The translations under genes and the position numbers were made by a program. From Baylisascaris procyonis (Eukaryota; Nematoda; Chromadorea; Rhabditida; Ascarididae), in NCBI GenBank assembly GCA_037389465.1, contig JAZARR010000214.1, forward strand, positions 5,270,001-5,334,000: a stretch of DNA of 64,000 nucleotides, given 5' to 3'. Positions 36,699 to 50,172 of the stretch are shown piece after piece (within the stretch, counting starts at the first letter, position 1; each line of letters starts with the position of its first letter). The notes under the pieces are model-generated. The model was not told the origin of the DNA. It searched no databases and saw only the letters and a program-made list of their open reading frames with translations.

Positions 36699-36924
36699 CC
36701 AGAGGCAATTTGACGAATGAACAACATGAGAGAATATCTTTAAGATTCAACAAGTAGAAATGATCTCACAAGAGAAAAGTAGAATTCAAAAACATCCAAG
36801 TAGAAATTCAACAACATAAACATGCAACAACATAAAAATTCAACAAGTAGAAAATGAGATAATTTCTACTTGTTGAATCATAAAGATATTCGCTCATGTT
36901 GTTCATTCGTCAAATTGCCTCTGG
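36699..36924. mobile_element. 226-bp foldback (MITE-like) element
   Basis: The terminal arms, 36699-36768 and 36855-36924, are about 70 bp each and near-perfect inverted repeats (three mismatches seen). The outermost bases are CCAGAGGCAATTTGACGAAT. The 86-bp centre contains partial direct copies of ATTCAACAAGTAGAAA, and at 36841-36875 a perfect 13-bp inverted repeat (CAACAAGTAGAAA). No coding capacity is present. No clear target-site duplication is visible in the flanks (GAATTT on the left, AAAAGTG on the right), so a non-autonomous DNA transposon is likely but unproven; a locally formed palindrome is the alternative. Confidence 0.65.
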
Positions 36925-37855
36925 AAAAGTGATTTCACTTAATATTCACCTGAAATTAATATTTGTATTCATCGCGAAATCATGTCACTTAAATATTGTT
37001 TGGCTTTGATGGCTTTAGATAATGCTCGACGAACAAGCGTCACCAATCATAAAAATATGAGTTTAAAATGAAGCTTCTAAAAGGACAAAAACTATATTCG
37101 AAGCGATAATAACGAATATCTCTTTATAAGTGCAAATGTTGCAATAAAAAATATTTCAATTCTTGTTATAAAAAATATATATTATATGAGACATGTTTAA
37201 TTCTATCTCATTCGTTGTGTCAATTACACCTTAGAAATGCAAACAAACCCTTAAAAATGCAAACAAACATATGCATAAATATAAACACATCAACAATAAT
37301 GTGCCGACCGTCGTAAAAGTAGTTTTAGAACCGCATAAAAGCAGCTAACTATTCAACAATGCAACTAGCACTTTTGAGCAATTTTTGAAGCTCGTAAATT
37401 TCATCAAAAAAAAAAATTACCTTTTACTATCCTTTTTCACTTTCCCTTATGGCTTGCACAGGAGTTTTTTCTTTCATAGCAATTCCCGATTATACTGTCT
37501 CTAATGAAAAGTTTTACAGGAATCATTTAAATTCGCTATCCACAGAAAACAACCAATCGAGAAATCAAAGTCATGCTTATCAGAAATGATATCAACCAGA
37601 GCAACAAGTTAAGAAGAAATATGGAAGAACAAATGAAAGTGAACGTGAAATAATTGAAACTACTAAAAAAAGACGGGAATTCGTCTAGAAAAGTCACGTT
37701 ACTCTTTAACAGCAGTATGGAATCAATGCAATTAGCGTTGTAAGAATGCCTGAAAATAACAAGATGCAACTGGCCATAATCGTAAATCTTCTTAAATAAC
37801 CTCAAAAAGTCGGGTAAGAGGCAATTAAGTTGTGCTAGCAAGAGCCAATCCTTAC

Positions 37856-38162
37856 GTGAACGCCAGAATAAATACCACAGTAAATGGGACAATACTCGCT
37901 TTTCCGTGCCAATCCACAAAGAAAGCCTATGCTCGTGCGTCTTCTAGAAAACCGACGGATATGGGAGTGTTTAAGTTCAACAGTTCCACGCAAAAAGCTA
38001 CTTGTTGTCAAAGATAGCATCTATATATATCTGATTCAAATGCAAATAATCCGGAAAGAGAATAATGAATCGCACTGAAGCGGATCCAGGCGTTCTTCTA
38101 GAGCATATACTAACCAGCCGAACTTCATAGCAAGAAATACTGTAGTTGAAGCAGAGCTTGTG
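37856..38162 (-). CDS. Pair of candidate exons upstream of the SK gene, unidentified
   Basis: On the minus strand a long pyrimidine tract (about 38,210-38,165) ends in ggcag. A 48-base open segment follows (38162-38115), closed by a good donor, CTG then gttagt. A second segment begins after ttttctag at 37943 and ends at 37856 with the donor CAC then gtaagg. Read in phase 0 the two join as 16 plus 29 codons and end in phase 1, which would again fit the SK exon at 34602. The second segment is open in more than one frame, and the peptide (for example SHLLWYLFWR) matches nothing I know. This may be a distal 5' exon set, another gene, or chance. Confidence 0.15.
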
Positions 38163-39782
38163 CTGCCAACATAGAAGGTAGGAGGTGTGGAGGGGAGAGG
38201 GAGATGAAAGGTACAACCTCAATATCGATGAAACTTGCAAAATTAATCCTGGAAAAGCCGCGGATTCATAGGGTGTTACCCTACTGATGCAATCGGGAGA
38301 AAGTGCTCAGCGTCAACAGAAGCATCAAAACAAAACTACTAAAATTCAACCGCGAACGAACGAAAAGCACATCAGCGACATAAAAAAGTATGGTACGATG
38401 TGGAGAAAAAAAAAGCGAACTTTAGTGGCGCTTAGTGCCACTAAAATTCAACCGCTCTACATTGCTAGCGGTGCATATAGTGCTGTTTATATATGCTGTA
38501 GTATATGTATCACAATCGTATAATTTCAGAGAAGCTTCCTTTTCAACAAATGCTCCTTGATAAATACCATTTTCGACAGATTTTACGCAATATAATTCCT
38601 CTCTATGTTCTTATTCGAAATAATGAAGTAGTAGAAAAGCGGCATAGACAGGAAGATACTCATATATAGGCCTCATATTAAATGACAATTAATACCACAA
38701 GGTTGCACAACTGTGGTTGCTACATTGTTCGATTATTCAACGGTTTTTTTTTTACTGCTAACTGTATTCCGCTCTTATTCTTCCCATATTGGAGCGCATA
38801 TCGTTCCTTCTAAATGCAAAATATTTTTATACCATCTATTGCTTCTTCTTGTAACCCTCCAACATACGCCTACATTTGTTGATTTCTCCAAACCTAGCAA
38901 GAGATAAGATTTTAAGTTGTGAACTGATCTGTTGTGCTTCCAGAAAGGATGAACGGCAGCGCTAGGATAAGACGAACTGCGAAACGTCACAAACGATACG
39001 GGCCACCAAGTAGGACACTACGCTTACATCATAGGCTATAGCGTCTGCAGAGTATCTAATGGGGAACATTCACAATTTCATAGCAATAAGACGAAAAGAG
39101 CTTTGCTTAGAGATTTACGATGAGTGCATTCAAACACCTCCTCATCGTTTGCTAATCTCTCGATTTCCACTATGACGAGATGTGCATTTCTTTCGTTATA
39201 GCTACTACGGTTACGGCTCCTGCGTTTTCTGAGGTGACTACCTCACTACATCCTTATATTTGTTCATCATTGGAGAAAGCTGCACTATCCTTTCGTAGAA
39301 TTTCTCCAGAGCGATAGCTACTTCTCCATCTAATATTTTAAAATATCAAATAAGTGAGCAAACAATCCATCGTTGAAGCTATTCAACATTTAGAGAGATA
39401 ACGTCCAAATGAACGACAGTGATCATATGGATGAGAATTATACAGACATATTACGGATTGGCAATTATTTGCTTCTGTATAGAAAAAAATGCTCAAGTAT
39501 AAGTAAATAGAAAAATTGGTGACAAACGCTTTATTAAAACTTCATCATGTTTGTTGCAGTACTACTTAGACAATGAACAAAGTATACCTCCATAATATAA
39601 TGCAAAAGTAATATTAGAATGAAGGCCTTATAAGGATGGGGCGATTGAAAAACAGCAAAATAACGTTATCTACTTAAAAGATATGCACGGAAATGGCCTG
39701 ATCGGCGATTCATTCCACTATTTAGGCGATATTCACGTAATAAATATGAAAAATATTGAATTTTGTGCTGCGAAATTATGAA

Positions 39783-39785
<3 letters not shown>

Positions 39786-39874
<89 letters not shown>
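39786..39874. repeat. (TA)n array, intergenic
   Basis: About 89 bases of pure TA in gene-free sequence upstream of the SK gene. Confidence 0.97.
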
Positions 39875-39880
<6 letters not shown>

Positions 39881-42800
39881 CTTTGCGATTGATAAATTTG
39901 ATTCATCGAATATGTTTGCTTTAAATTTATTATAGTCAACGTGATATTTCTTGAATCATGAAATGCTTTCATAATAATTGGTTGCTTGGGTATCCAAAAT
40001 GAACATTAGATTGCCCTTTTAAATTCTCGGTTAGGGTGCAACTAAATGCGGGGAGATGCGTGAGAATCGGTTTGCCCACTCATTTAGCAATTTTTCAACC
40101 ACTTAATGAGGTTTTCAACGAGAATATTTTTTTCCGAATAGAATGACGCATTCAACATCAATTAAAAAAAAAAACCTTTTCACCTCCTATAACATCTCTC
40201 ATCCAGTTAAGCTATAAAGAAATGAATGAACTGCAGAAACACATTGAAAAGGGCGTTAGAGATTTGGTAGCAAAAAACAATTGAGGCTGAAAACAATCAA
40301 AAGTGGAATAAAATATCGGTGATAATTGAAACTAAATTTCACAGGAAATGTGCCTTCAAAATTTTGCCCATGAAAGGCGATACTTTTTTATTAGTGACCG
40401 ATGGGTCTTTTCAAAATGACCCAATAGCCATTATACAGCAGTAATCCGTTCTAAGAATGTTCTAGGAACCAGTCAAATCACAAAAAAACATCTGAACTGA
40501 ATCTAGAACTGCGATCTATTGCGATCGTTGAACTGTGGTCTAGTAAAGCATCTGAATCTAATTACGAGCATTCTTCTACTAATTGAACGAATATTAAACA
40601 AGGCATCATTTACTTTATACAACTACCTAAAAAAAATTATAATGTGTTGAATAAGTTAGCAATAGACAATAGTAATAGAAAAGATTTGAATCAGGCTTAA
40701 AGGAAAATTGCTGAATATCAATATGGTTCGTTGAATTGCTTCAGAATTTCAACGTTCTCATGCCAGTCTATAGAGCCACGATTCATTCTGTTTCCAACGA
40801 ATAAATAAAGAATGCATGACTGATTTCAATGCGAAATATAAATTGACATCACTCAAAGTTTTATCGCACTTGAGCAGGGAATCGGCTACAAATTTCACTA
40901 TTCTCATAAATTACGCAAAGAAAACAATATACGTGGGAAAGAATTGTTGGCTTTCTATACACGAATAAGAGTAAATGCGTGTCAACTTTATGGGCAGATA
41001 ATTTGAAAAGAGAGAACTATCAACATCGACCATTATTCATTCCTCGACGTTTCTCAAGCATAACAATGCTATTGATGAAATTTTAATCCTATGCTAATCA
41101 AAGGCGATCTTTATTTTCATAAAAATTACCTCTGAAGATTCTGCAAAATTTCGGTTAACATGAACTTCTATCAGAAATGTGCTCCGGAAACTATGACCAA
41201 TAATAGTAGGACTACGAAAATTCTTGAAAAAATGAAAGAAGATGAGCGCTGCTGAATACAATATATTATGGATGCTAAGAGAGATGAATTTTTTTGATGA
41301 ATGCTCAAAATTCTATGAAAGAAAAATTTAAATCTTAGCCATGCAATGTAAAATAGTCGAGGTTTCTATGCTGAAAAAAAAAGACTATCCTCATCGATTT
41401 CCATGAAGTATATGCTTTCCCATGATCTACATTTTTTGCCGAATGGTGTCGATTTCAAGTGGATCGCCTAATGCATTTCTTCCTGAATAAATATTCACCC
41501 TATTGCTTTCACTTGACCATAAAATAACTCAAGGAAAACAATACTTTTAAAGACCACAAGTAAAAAAAAACTTATGTTTGAACTCTCCAGCGTTTTTCTT
41601 TGCATTCATTAAAAATTCAACTCTTTGCTTCGAACTCATTATATTTTACGCATAATGGGGTTGGAATTAGCTTTTATAACTTCATTGAAAAGCGCATATA
41701 TAAAACGGTTGGGAGTGATTTTTTATAAGCGATTGTCAACGTGATTAACTCTTTTTTTTTTTTAAATTTTCTTACTAAATAAACTGTGACTAAACATGCA
41801 AAGAAAAGATAAAAAGATAAAGTGCAGAACTGTAAAATACAGTCACAAATATTTTGGAATGTATTTCCTCAACAATACGCCACATGAGTTTTGCAAATTT
41901 CCTCAGCCGACAGCTTCAAAAAATATAATCTCTATAACGTGCAACTATCCAGCTGGCAGGAAGATAAGCTATAAAACTAAAATGACGCATAGTTCAAAAC
42001 TTAAATCAAACATATGTTGTAAATCACCTCTTCTTTACATAATATTAAAATTGAATCGACTTTATCGTTTTCATTCTCAAAAAATCTGATCACTTAGTGG
42101 TTATGAAATTCGAAATTTACATTACTACTTAACTAATTACATAAACATTAATCATTCTTCAAATATAAAGTTATGAATTTAAAACGGAAAATTCAAAGAT
42201 GATATTTGCAAATGCGCGAAGAATATGAGTGAAAAAAAGTGAATTGAATGAGTTATTAGAGCTATGAGGTTATTAGAGGTTTTCAAATCGCGCAACATGA
42301 ACTACATACTACATTCGCTTACCCTTAAGAAAGAAAGAAGTTTAATCAATCCCTTCGGCAGCAATTCTTTTTTTTTTTTTTCATTAAAAAAAAGGAGATC
42401 TTTATTTAGAGCGATCAACTCAAGTGTAGTTGTAAATATTATGCGAAAAAAAAAACACCCATATGAACATCGATTTTCTACGTTTTATATTGATATAGAT
42501 ATATGAGAGATCAGTGAAATTAAGTCAAAATATTTACTTATATTAATTTATTATGATTTCTCAATCAATAGTTTTCTTCTTAATTCAGAAGAAACTAGAA
42601 TTATGTTTGCAATTTTGCTCTCACATTAAAATGGTGAAAAAAAAAGAATAGACTATGAAAACAATGGAAAATTTGCATAATTTTCTTTATAGAAAGATGA
42701 TTTATAAAATCTATTCTAGCAATCTAATAAAAGCTACTCTTAATAAGCAATAAACAAAAATCATGCTTATTGGATATCTCGACGAATGCATTACTTAATG

Positions 42801-45800
42801 CGTCGTAATTAATTTTCCTGCATTAATAACAACATTGAGTTCCACATTGACGACAGCACTAAGTTCCCATCATGATTTCTGCCATGCTGCTTTTTGCGCA
42901 AATATGAGTAAGCCTTGAATATGGAATATCCCTAAATATGAGCTATCCACGACTACGGAAATATGAGAACCCTTAATTATGTTGACATTTCTACGTAATG
43001 ATCGCATTCGCTTAAGTTTCAAAAATTTTTCCGAAATTTTCATTCAATTCAATAAAAATATTAACTAATTTAACGTTATTAGATGGTCCTAAGCAAATGA
43101 TACGAAAGGAGAATAAGTGAGATTACGTATGACTGAAAGCGTTTACACAACACTACTAGAACGAACGACGTGGAAAACTATGTCGAAAAAACACGAATGT
43201 GATGTGCATTTACTAGTTCGCTCATCAGACCGACCATTTTTCATAAATTGCCGTAAGGTCATAAAACACATATGTTAATATGCCATGGGCATGCCTTAAC
43301 CATTTGTGATAATCTGATACGTGATAATTAATCCCATTTGTGATAATGCTAATCTCATACGGCCAGTAAACTAATCAACTTCGGAATGCCCTCATATAAA
43401 GAAATTTTCAAACACATCTCCATGCCTATAACACTTTTCAAAGTTAACGAATGAACTTAAAGAGGATGAATACTAATGAATAAGATTGTGTAAATCCGAT
43501 AGCAAAATCCCATTTGCAAATGTGCAAATGAGATTTCGCATAAAATATATTTCAACAGAAATTAATTCTTAAAAGCATATAAAATAAACTCAATCGCAGA
43601 TACTAATCGAGAAGCATGTTTACCAAATTCATGCTAATGTTAGCACTTCAACGACGAAAATATTAATGCAATTATATGTTGTCATTAGCTACGTTTAACT
43701 CTTCTAATGGTCTCTATTATAAATTTTATAATTTGAAAATTTGAAAATTCAAGAGTGACAAGCATTTCTTATGAAAAATAGAGCATAATATTAAAAACTT
43801 CGTTTTTTTTTTGCTAAATATTGCGCAAAAAGAAAGAATTATTTGCATCAAACGAGTGAGTTATTTATTTATGACAATTTTTTTTTTTCAACCTTTAAAC
43901 CAAAAAAATATATTGGATCTGTAAACAGAAAGGTAACGGATCGAGATTGCAATTGTGGCTTAAGTTCAACGATTCCCATAGAAAATTCTCATAAAATATA
44001 CGCATAATTTTATTTCGTTGTGATAAATTTTAATAACATCTTTGATCTCAGTGAAATATTAGTTTGGAATTTTTCCCCAATACATTGAAATGAAGAAGAG
44101 AGTTTCCATAGAATAGGTATAATATAAATTTCCTCCCACATGACATCCTTGCATAAGCGAATTTAAAAAAAAAAAAAATTCAATATGAAACGGGAAAATA
44201 ATTTTTAGTAGTTAGCCCATTATGAGAGATTGTAAGTTTCAATAAAAAAAAAAGCTCATCATAAAAAAGCATGTCAATGAGAGAATGGATGGACATGCAT
44301 TGACATAATATGGAACGGCTAAATCTGGAAAGAGTCGAGACTGTATTGAGGCTTTCTGTGCCAAAAAAATACTCATATTTGTTTAAATAAGAGAAAAAAC
44401 CGAGTTTAGTATAGCAGTTCCTGGATTGTTTAGCGAGAAAGAGAGAAAAAAATGATGAAAAAAATAAGGAAAATAAAAATAAAAAGTTTTAAAAATTAAT
44501 ATCCGAATAGTTGAATATCACATCGTTCATAGGATTTTTGAATTAAGCGAATAGTGAATGAGTCTCTTTCATAGTTTCTCAAATTTATCCATTGCAGCTT
44601 CACGCTCATACTAATCAAGCTTATTTTCTATTGATCAAAAATAAAAGCCGATAAATGTATAAAATCGTCTCCGAGTTTCTTTACATTAAATAAAACGCTA
44701 TTTGAGCAAATATTCATAGTGGAAATTATTTTAAAAATATTCCATTTTTCTTATAACTGAGATTTAATAAATATTGAGAACACCTAATTGGCTAGTAAAT
44801 GAAGCATGAGAGATGAGGATAGCGAGAGGAAATGTCATCTTTTCCTCAACTTCCTCCGAGCGTTATTGAGAAAAGATTTTTTTAATTATGTGAAATTTTT
44901 CATAAATTTCGCATTCGATACTAAAAAAATTCGGAAATTTATTTCAATTAATAAAATGTCGTAATAGATGGCATGATTGCCATTCTCAAATGCTAAAGCT
45001 CCTTTCAGCAATGGCTGAGAGGATTTTAACGATTATATACATAGAAATTGATACAATCTACAGTAAAATCAAGAACAAAAGCATATAGACTCAATAAAAG
45101 ATAGCGTGAGATGTTTATTTTAATGCCACAGATAATTAATTTTTAATAAAACTTCTAGTCCACTTCTATTCCTAAAATTATTCATCCAGAGGAAGCACTG
45201 TAATCAAAAGGATCAAAGAGTACTTTGATTTGAAGACTAATAATTACTGCTGCATATATCCGAATAAATGGACAACACGAGCGAAGATAAGGATTCAATT
45301 AAATTTTGCGATGGCATTCAAGTAAATTAATTAATTTGTCGATTTAAAGAACAGCAACATTAAGGCAAAGTGATGAATTTCGATTGCGATTGAGAGCCTT
45401 ATTTTACAAGATGTGATACACCAGAAATAAAATATGAGAAAAATGTTAGAATTTAAACAACGGAAGCAGCAAAAAAAATTATTTAGCGAAACGTAGTCTA
45501 TTTGTGGCTTTATGTAAGACTAAGGTATAATAACGATTAGGTACGACCAAATAAAGCTATCCTCTAAAATCGGAATAATTAAATTTCGCAACAAAATCGA
45601 GTCTTTTTTTTTCTTGCTATGATGTGAGACTTTAGATGCATTATTTCTAGCCGCATTTTCAGTTGCTCTTAGCAATAAAAAGCAATTGAAATGCCGCTTC
45701 CATGTGAAATGGCCACAAAAGTAAATCAGGCGGAAAAAAAAATAAAACTCAAATTGCATATAAAAGAAATGAGATACGTTTGATAGACGTCGAATAAAAT

Positions 45801-48368
45801 AGGTTGAATTTTATAAAATTAAATAATAGAAGAGTTGATCGATATGAAAGCCAATAAATTGTTAGAAATTATACGATCCTCTGGCGAGCATCTATGAGAA
45901 CATATAGGTTTACGTGATGCGTCCCCACGGCTATAAAATTTTATATGATAATAAAACGTTCAATTTATGCATAAATGAAGCAAATTTGAGATCATTCACC
46001 AGTATGGATGAAAGTAATGCAGAAACGATATACAACACGTTTTTAGCTGACAGGCAGGTGGCGAAATTTGATTAAGTTGAACTTAACACAGCTGCGGCTA
46101 ATTCCTCGAGAGTGTAAATATAACGGAAGTGCTAAGTGACAGCAAGCAAAATTATCCTCTTGCGTTGGCTACTAAAACAATCGTGGTCACTCACACTTTC
46201 AGCCGCACTAATCTAACGGTATCCTAGAATGGCTGCGGCTCGAGCAACGGATCGCAATAAAGAAGTTTTGAAAATTACAGACCGATATTGCATCAAATAA
46301 AACGTAAAACATTAACTTTGATTAAGAATAAGGCAATGAATCGCAGAAAAGAAATGAAATAGCATAGATCATATCCTTTGCAGCGTCGAATTCGAACAAT
46401 ACAGAAAAGGTGTCACCTCAAATATTTCTAGGCTACAAAAACATATTCATCTAGATTTGCTTAGTTGATCACATATGAACTAATAAGATCAGATATTATG
46501 CTTTAATTTTAACCAATAGGCATGAATTAATATGCGCTAATAAATAATACGTTGAATAAAATCAAAAAATAAAAAATAAAACTCTAAAATATGACAGAAG
46601 TGAAGAAGATGCACTGATGAATATTCAAAAATTATATGTTCAAAAGCCTATGACTCTATCACTTTCTTGCTCCTCATGGATGAGTTTATCCACAGATTCC
46701 ATATCCACTAAAACCAACTTTCTAAAATACAGAGCTAGCTATTGCGCAGAAAAGTTGTCACTCTCCAAACAGCGATAAACCCTTAAATGAAGGCGAAATA
46801 GCTCTAAGTCTACTCATGAGCGTGCAGCATTGCCATTTCCTTTTTTATAAGCTTGTTCGCCGATCAAACCGACTAAAAACTAGATGGCCATATTGTGATA
46901 TCCACTGTTGACAACTAGCGATTCTATGCGTTCAACAAGGAATATGAAGCATAATACCCAGTTAAAGAAGACAAAAAAATATGGAAGAAAGTTAATAGTA
47001 AAATTTATAAGACCAAGCTTAAAGAAGTCTGCTATATGTAGATATGTATCTGCCATAAAGCTAGAAAGATTCGATCCACAAGAAGCAATTTCGTTGCAAA
47101 GCGCAAAAAATTGTCCAAAATTGTCAAAAATTTCTTAAAAAAGCAATTGCAATGCAACAGTTTACATGAAATCCTTGAGTGATTTTTGACGATATATCAC
47201 TTTAAAATCACTTGCTAACCATTCTTTAATAAATATTTGCAAAGTCTTTATAGACTGAAGCATATGATATCAGAAAATCTATAGGCATAAAATATTTGAG
47301 GATTACTGAGGTTTACTGTTTGGAAGTAAGAAAAGCTGCCTAGAGGAAAAGATTTCAAGCATTGTCGAAAATTCGATAAATCCATAGCACTCTGTTGAAA
47401 TATTGAGAAAGAAAATGCGAACCGAAGACAAATTAAAACAAGATAGGATTAAAGTAATTGAAATAAGCAAGCAAAAAAAAATAAGTTCTCCAAACTAATG
47501 ATGAAAAAATATCAATACTCAATGCGATCAAAAGGGAAACAAATTTTTTGTTTCTCGTTTTGGCTAACATTACTTGTTTTTTGTTTGTATCAAAAGTTAT
47601 ATTTCTGCATAAACGCTATATAAAGATGTGGCTAAAAGAGAAACGATTAAGGACCATTTCATATCTCCCGGTGAATCTGCGTCGCACATCCTGCGAGTTT
47701 CATCCAACAAGTTCCATGCGCCTAGTTTCCGCAATGCTGCAGTTGGAATTAATGTATACCCTAGACGCATGCCTTCGTATGCTCTCAGACAAACGCTCAA
47801 GCACAATATTACCGTAAAACTCTTTGCTTACCGTAAGACCCTTTGCCAGGAAAAGAGAAAAGAACCGAAAAGTAGAAACATGAAACTTCTTTCGATAATT
47901 TACAAATGCTAAACGTCGCTATCGTAAAATAACAGTGTTAAAGTATTCTCATAAATAGAAATTTTCACATAGTCAAGGTTTGGTTAACCCACAAGCACAG
48001 GCGTATATCTAAATTCGACTGCTTCAGGGGACAGATAAAAACATATGAAATAAAAGATAAATAATGAAATTCCTAAATATTTGCAAAGAATGCAAGAAGA
48101 AGAGGTCTCGCTAGTCTCGCATGTGAACGTCAATAAGCACAATATATGGAAATATCTTTTGCAGAACTTTTAAGCAATTTGGTTGATTTATACTTATTGA
48201 AACGATCGCAAACAAAGCTTTTGCAGAACTCTCATATGCTAATTTCCTTTCGCATGTGAGCTTCCTTCGGCAGTTAGCCAAGCTCAAATTACTATTCAAA
48301 CAATCATCGTTTTCTAGTAATTAAAAAATAGGAAACAGTACTCAAGCATATGTTCCACCTATTAATCT

Positions 48369-48390
48369 CCCCCTCCCTCCCCCTACCCCC
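48369..48390 (-). other. Potential G-quadruplex motif (minus strand)
   Basis: Plus-strand C runs of 5, 3, 5 and 5 with loops of 1, 1 and 2 bases lie in an AT-rich surrounding. On the minus strand this fits the standard quadruplex pattern (four runs of at least three G, short loops). It lies 1.26 kb left of the satellite. Confidence 0.45.
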
Positions 48391-49650
48391 AACTTGTTGA
48401 GCAATATGTTGCCAATTTAGGGAGCTATACATAATTCAATCATCACGTGCTCACGCAGTGATAAGTTTTAGGCGGATTTCACTTGAAAAAAAAAAAAATT
48501 TCAGACAACTCGAAATGCTCGCCGCTATTTTTAGACTCATTTTTTAGTTCAATGGAAGGGAAGGGGAACTAAAAATTGATTTGAGTCAGCAATCGCATAT
48601 TTACACCTAAAATGGGTGACATGAGATCTAATCTTAATGAAGTTATTAAAATTATACAAAATGTGAAAATAAATTTAAAACACTACGATGATTTATGAGA
48701 AAGAGAAACCATGACAAGAAATCGTCAGCATAATCGCATTATCAAGAAACGTTCGACCTGAATCAACTTTTCGTCGAAAAAGTTTCAACTTCATCACACC
48801 TTTCGATCTCAAATTCACTTATTGAATAAGTTGGTATATTTATTACGATGGTTTCAAATTCACGCGTGAATCCCCACTAAACCTGTCGGTTTTTCCCCAG
48901 CTTTTCAAACATTATCATAATCGTTTTTGAAATCTACGCATTGTAGTCGCTTACTTCTAATCAAATGCCACCCACATTCTCGAATAAAACATGTATGCAA
49001 ATATGCGATTGACTGTGTCAACGAAACCAAATCACCCGCACTGGTTCTTGGTTGTGTTGGCCTACGTTACACTTGCTAGGAGCAAATTCATAAAGAACGA
49101 GAAATAGAGAGGTGAAACAAAGTATTCCCCTTATCAAAAAGTACGAAATGCCCAACGATTTCTTCTGCATAATTGAAATATTTCTCAGCACTGAGATCGA
49201 CTAACGATCGATGTATATGCTTAGAGGAGATATTAAAATCAAATTACTTTTCGTTGAAAAAACTGTTACTGATGTTTATTAGGTTCCAGCACAAACGATT
49301 ATTTCATGGGCAATATTAAGATGTCGAAAAGGGAATTTATTTAGTAATAATCACATGTTTACGCAAATACATTCTATGAAACTAGCGTCTATGCTTAATT
49401 TAAGGTTCATACATAAGACATCCATATGAAACTGCACCTTTTTTGTATTTGATAGTGGGAACTTCTTTTCGTTTCATAAATAACTCATTTCCGCATGCTT
49501 ATACGTGTTTACAGAATCAAAAACCAACGTATGAAGCTAACAAAAGTAAACAACCCATAATTTAACAAATTTTAGTATAGCTATACGTTGATAATGCTCA
49601 CATATAAGTTTCGCTAAAATATGACGCACAACAACGTTAGCCGAAAAATC

Positions 49651-50172
49651 CATGTGCCAAATGACTGGAAGCAACATTTCGAAGATATTCAAGTTGAATC
49701 TTAGAATCCATGTGGCAAACGACTGGAAGGAACATCTCAAAGATATTCAGCTTTAATCATGGAATCGATGTGGCAAACGACTGGAAGGAACAACTCAAAG
49801 ATATTCAGCTTTAATCATAGAATCTATGTGCCAAATGACTGGAAGCAACATTTCGAAGATATTCAAGTTGAATCTTAGAATCCATGTGGCAAACGACTGG
49901 AAGGAACATCTCAAAGATATTCAGCTTTAATCATGGAATCGATGTGGCAAACGACTGGAAGGAACAACTCAAAGATATTCAGCTTTAACCATAGAATCTA
50001 TGTGCCAAATGACTGGAAGCAACATTTCGAAGATATTCAAGTTGAATCTTAGAATCCATGTGGCAAACGACTGGAAGGAACATCTCAAAGATATTCAGCT
50101 TTAATCATGGAATCGATGTGGCAAACGACTGGAAGGAACAACTCAAAGATATTCAGCTTTAATCATAGAATC
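49651..50172. repeat. Trimeric higher-order repeat at the satellite edge (3 x 174 bp)
   Basis: The first nine monomers form an A-B-C pattern repeated three times. A units have TGTGCCAAATGACTGG, AGCAACATTTCGAAG and TTCAAGTTGAATCTTAG; B units have CATCTC and ATCATGGAATCG; C units have CAACTC. A is the most diverged monomer type in the array and its combination of changes occurs only here. From 50173 on the array is made of the standard monomer. Confidence 0.9.

Larger units (their letters stand above)
36925..49650. other. Mostly gene-free AT-rich sequence up to the satellite
   Basis: Apart from the candidate exons at 37,856-38,162, the (TA)n array at 39,786 and the G-quadruplex motif at 48,369, I see no supported gene. 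A patch at about 47,630-47,900 has more balanced composition and is open in several frames on both strands (for example plus 47628-47912), which could be a coding exon or a decayed repeat. No domain is recognisable. Confidence 0.5.

Noticed and set aside
38420..38440. Small hairpin AGTGGC/GCCACT
   Set aside because: Six-base arms are expected by chance and nothing around it suggests an RNA gene.
38713..38990. Possible reverse-transcriptase remnant (GAHIVPSKCKIFL resembles a segment after the LINE catalytic site)
   Set aside because: The match is a few residues long, with no catalytic YADD motif or other conserved block before or after it in frame.
41796..42089. 97-codon plus-strand ORF rich in Lys, Ser and Cys
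   Set aside because: No recognisable domain, no splice borders, and composition typical of AT-rich random sequence.
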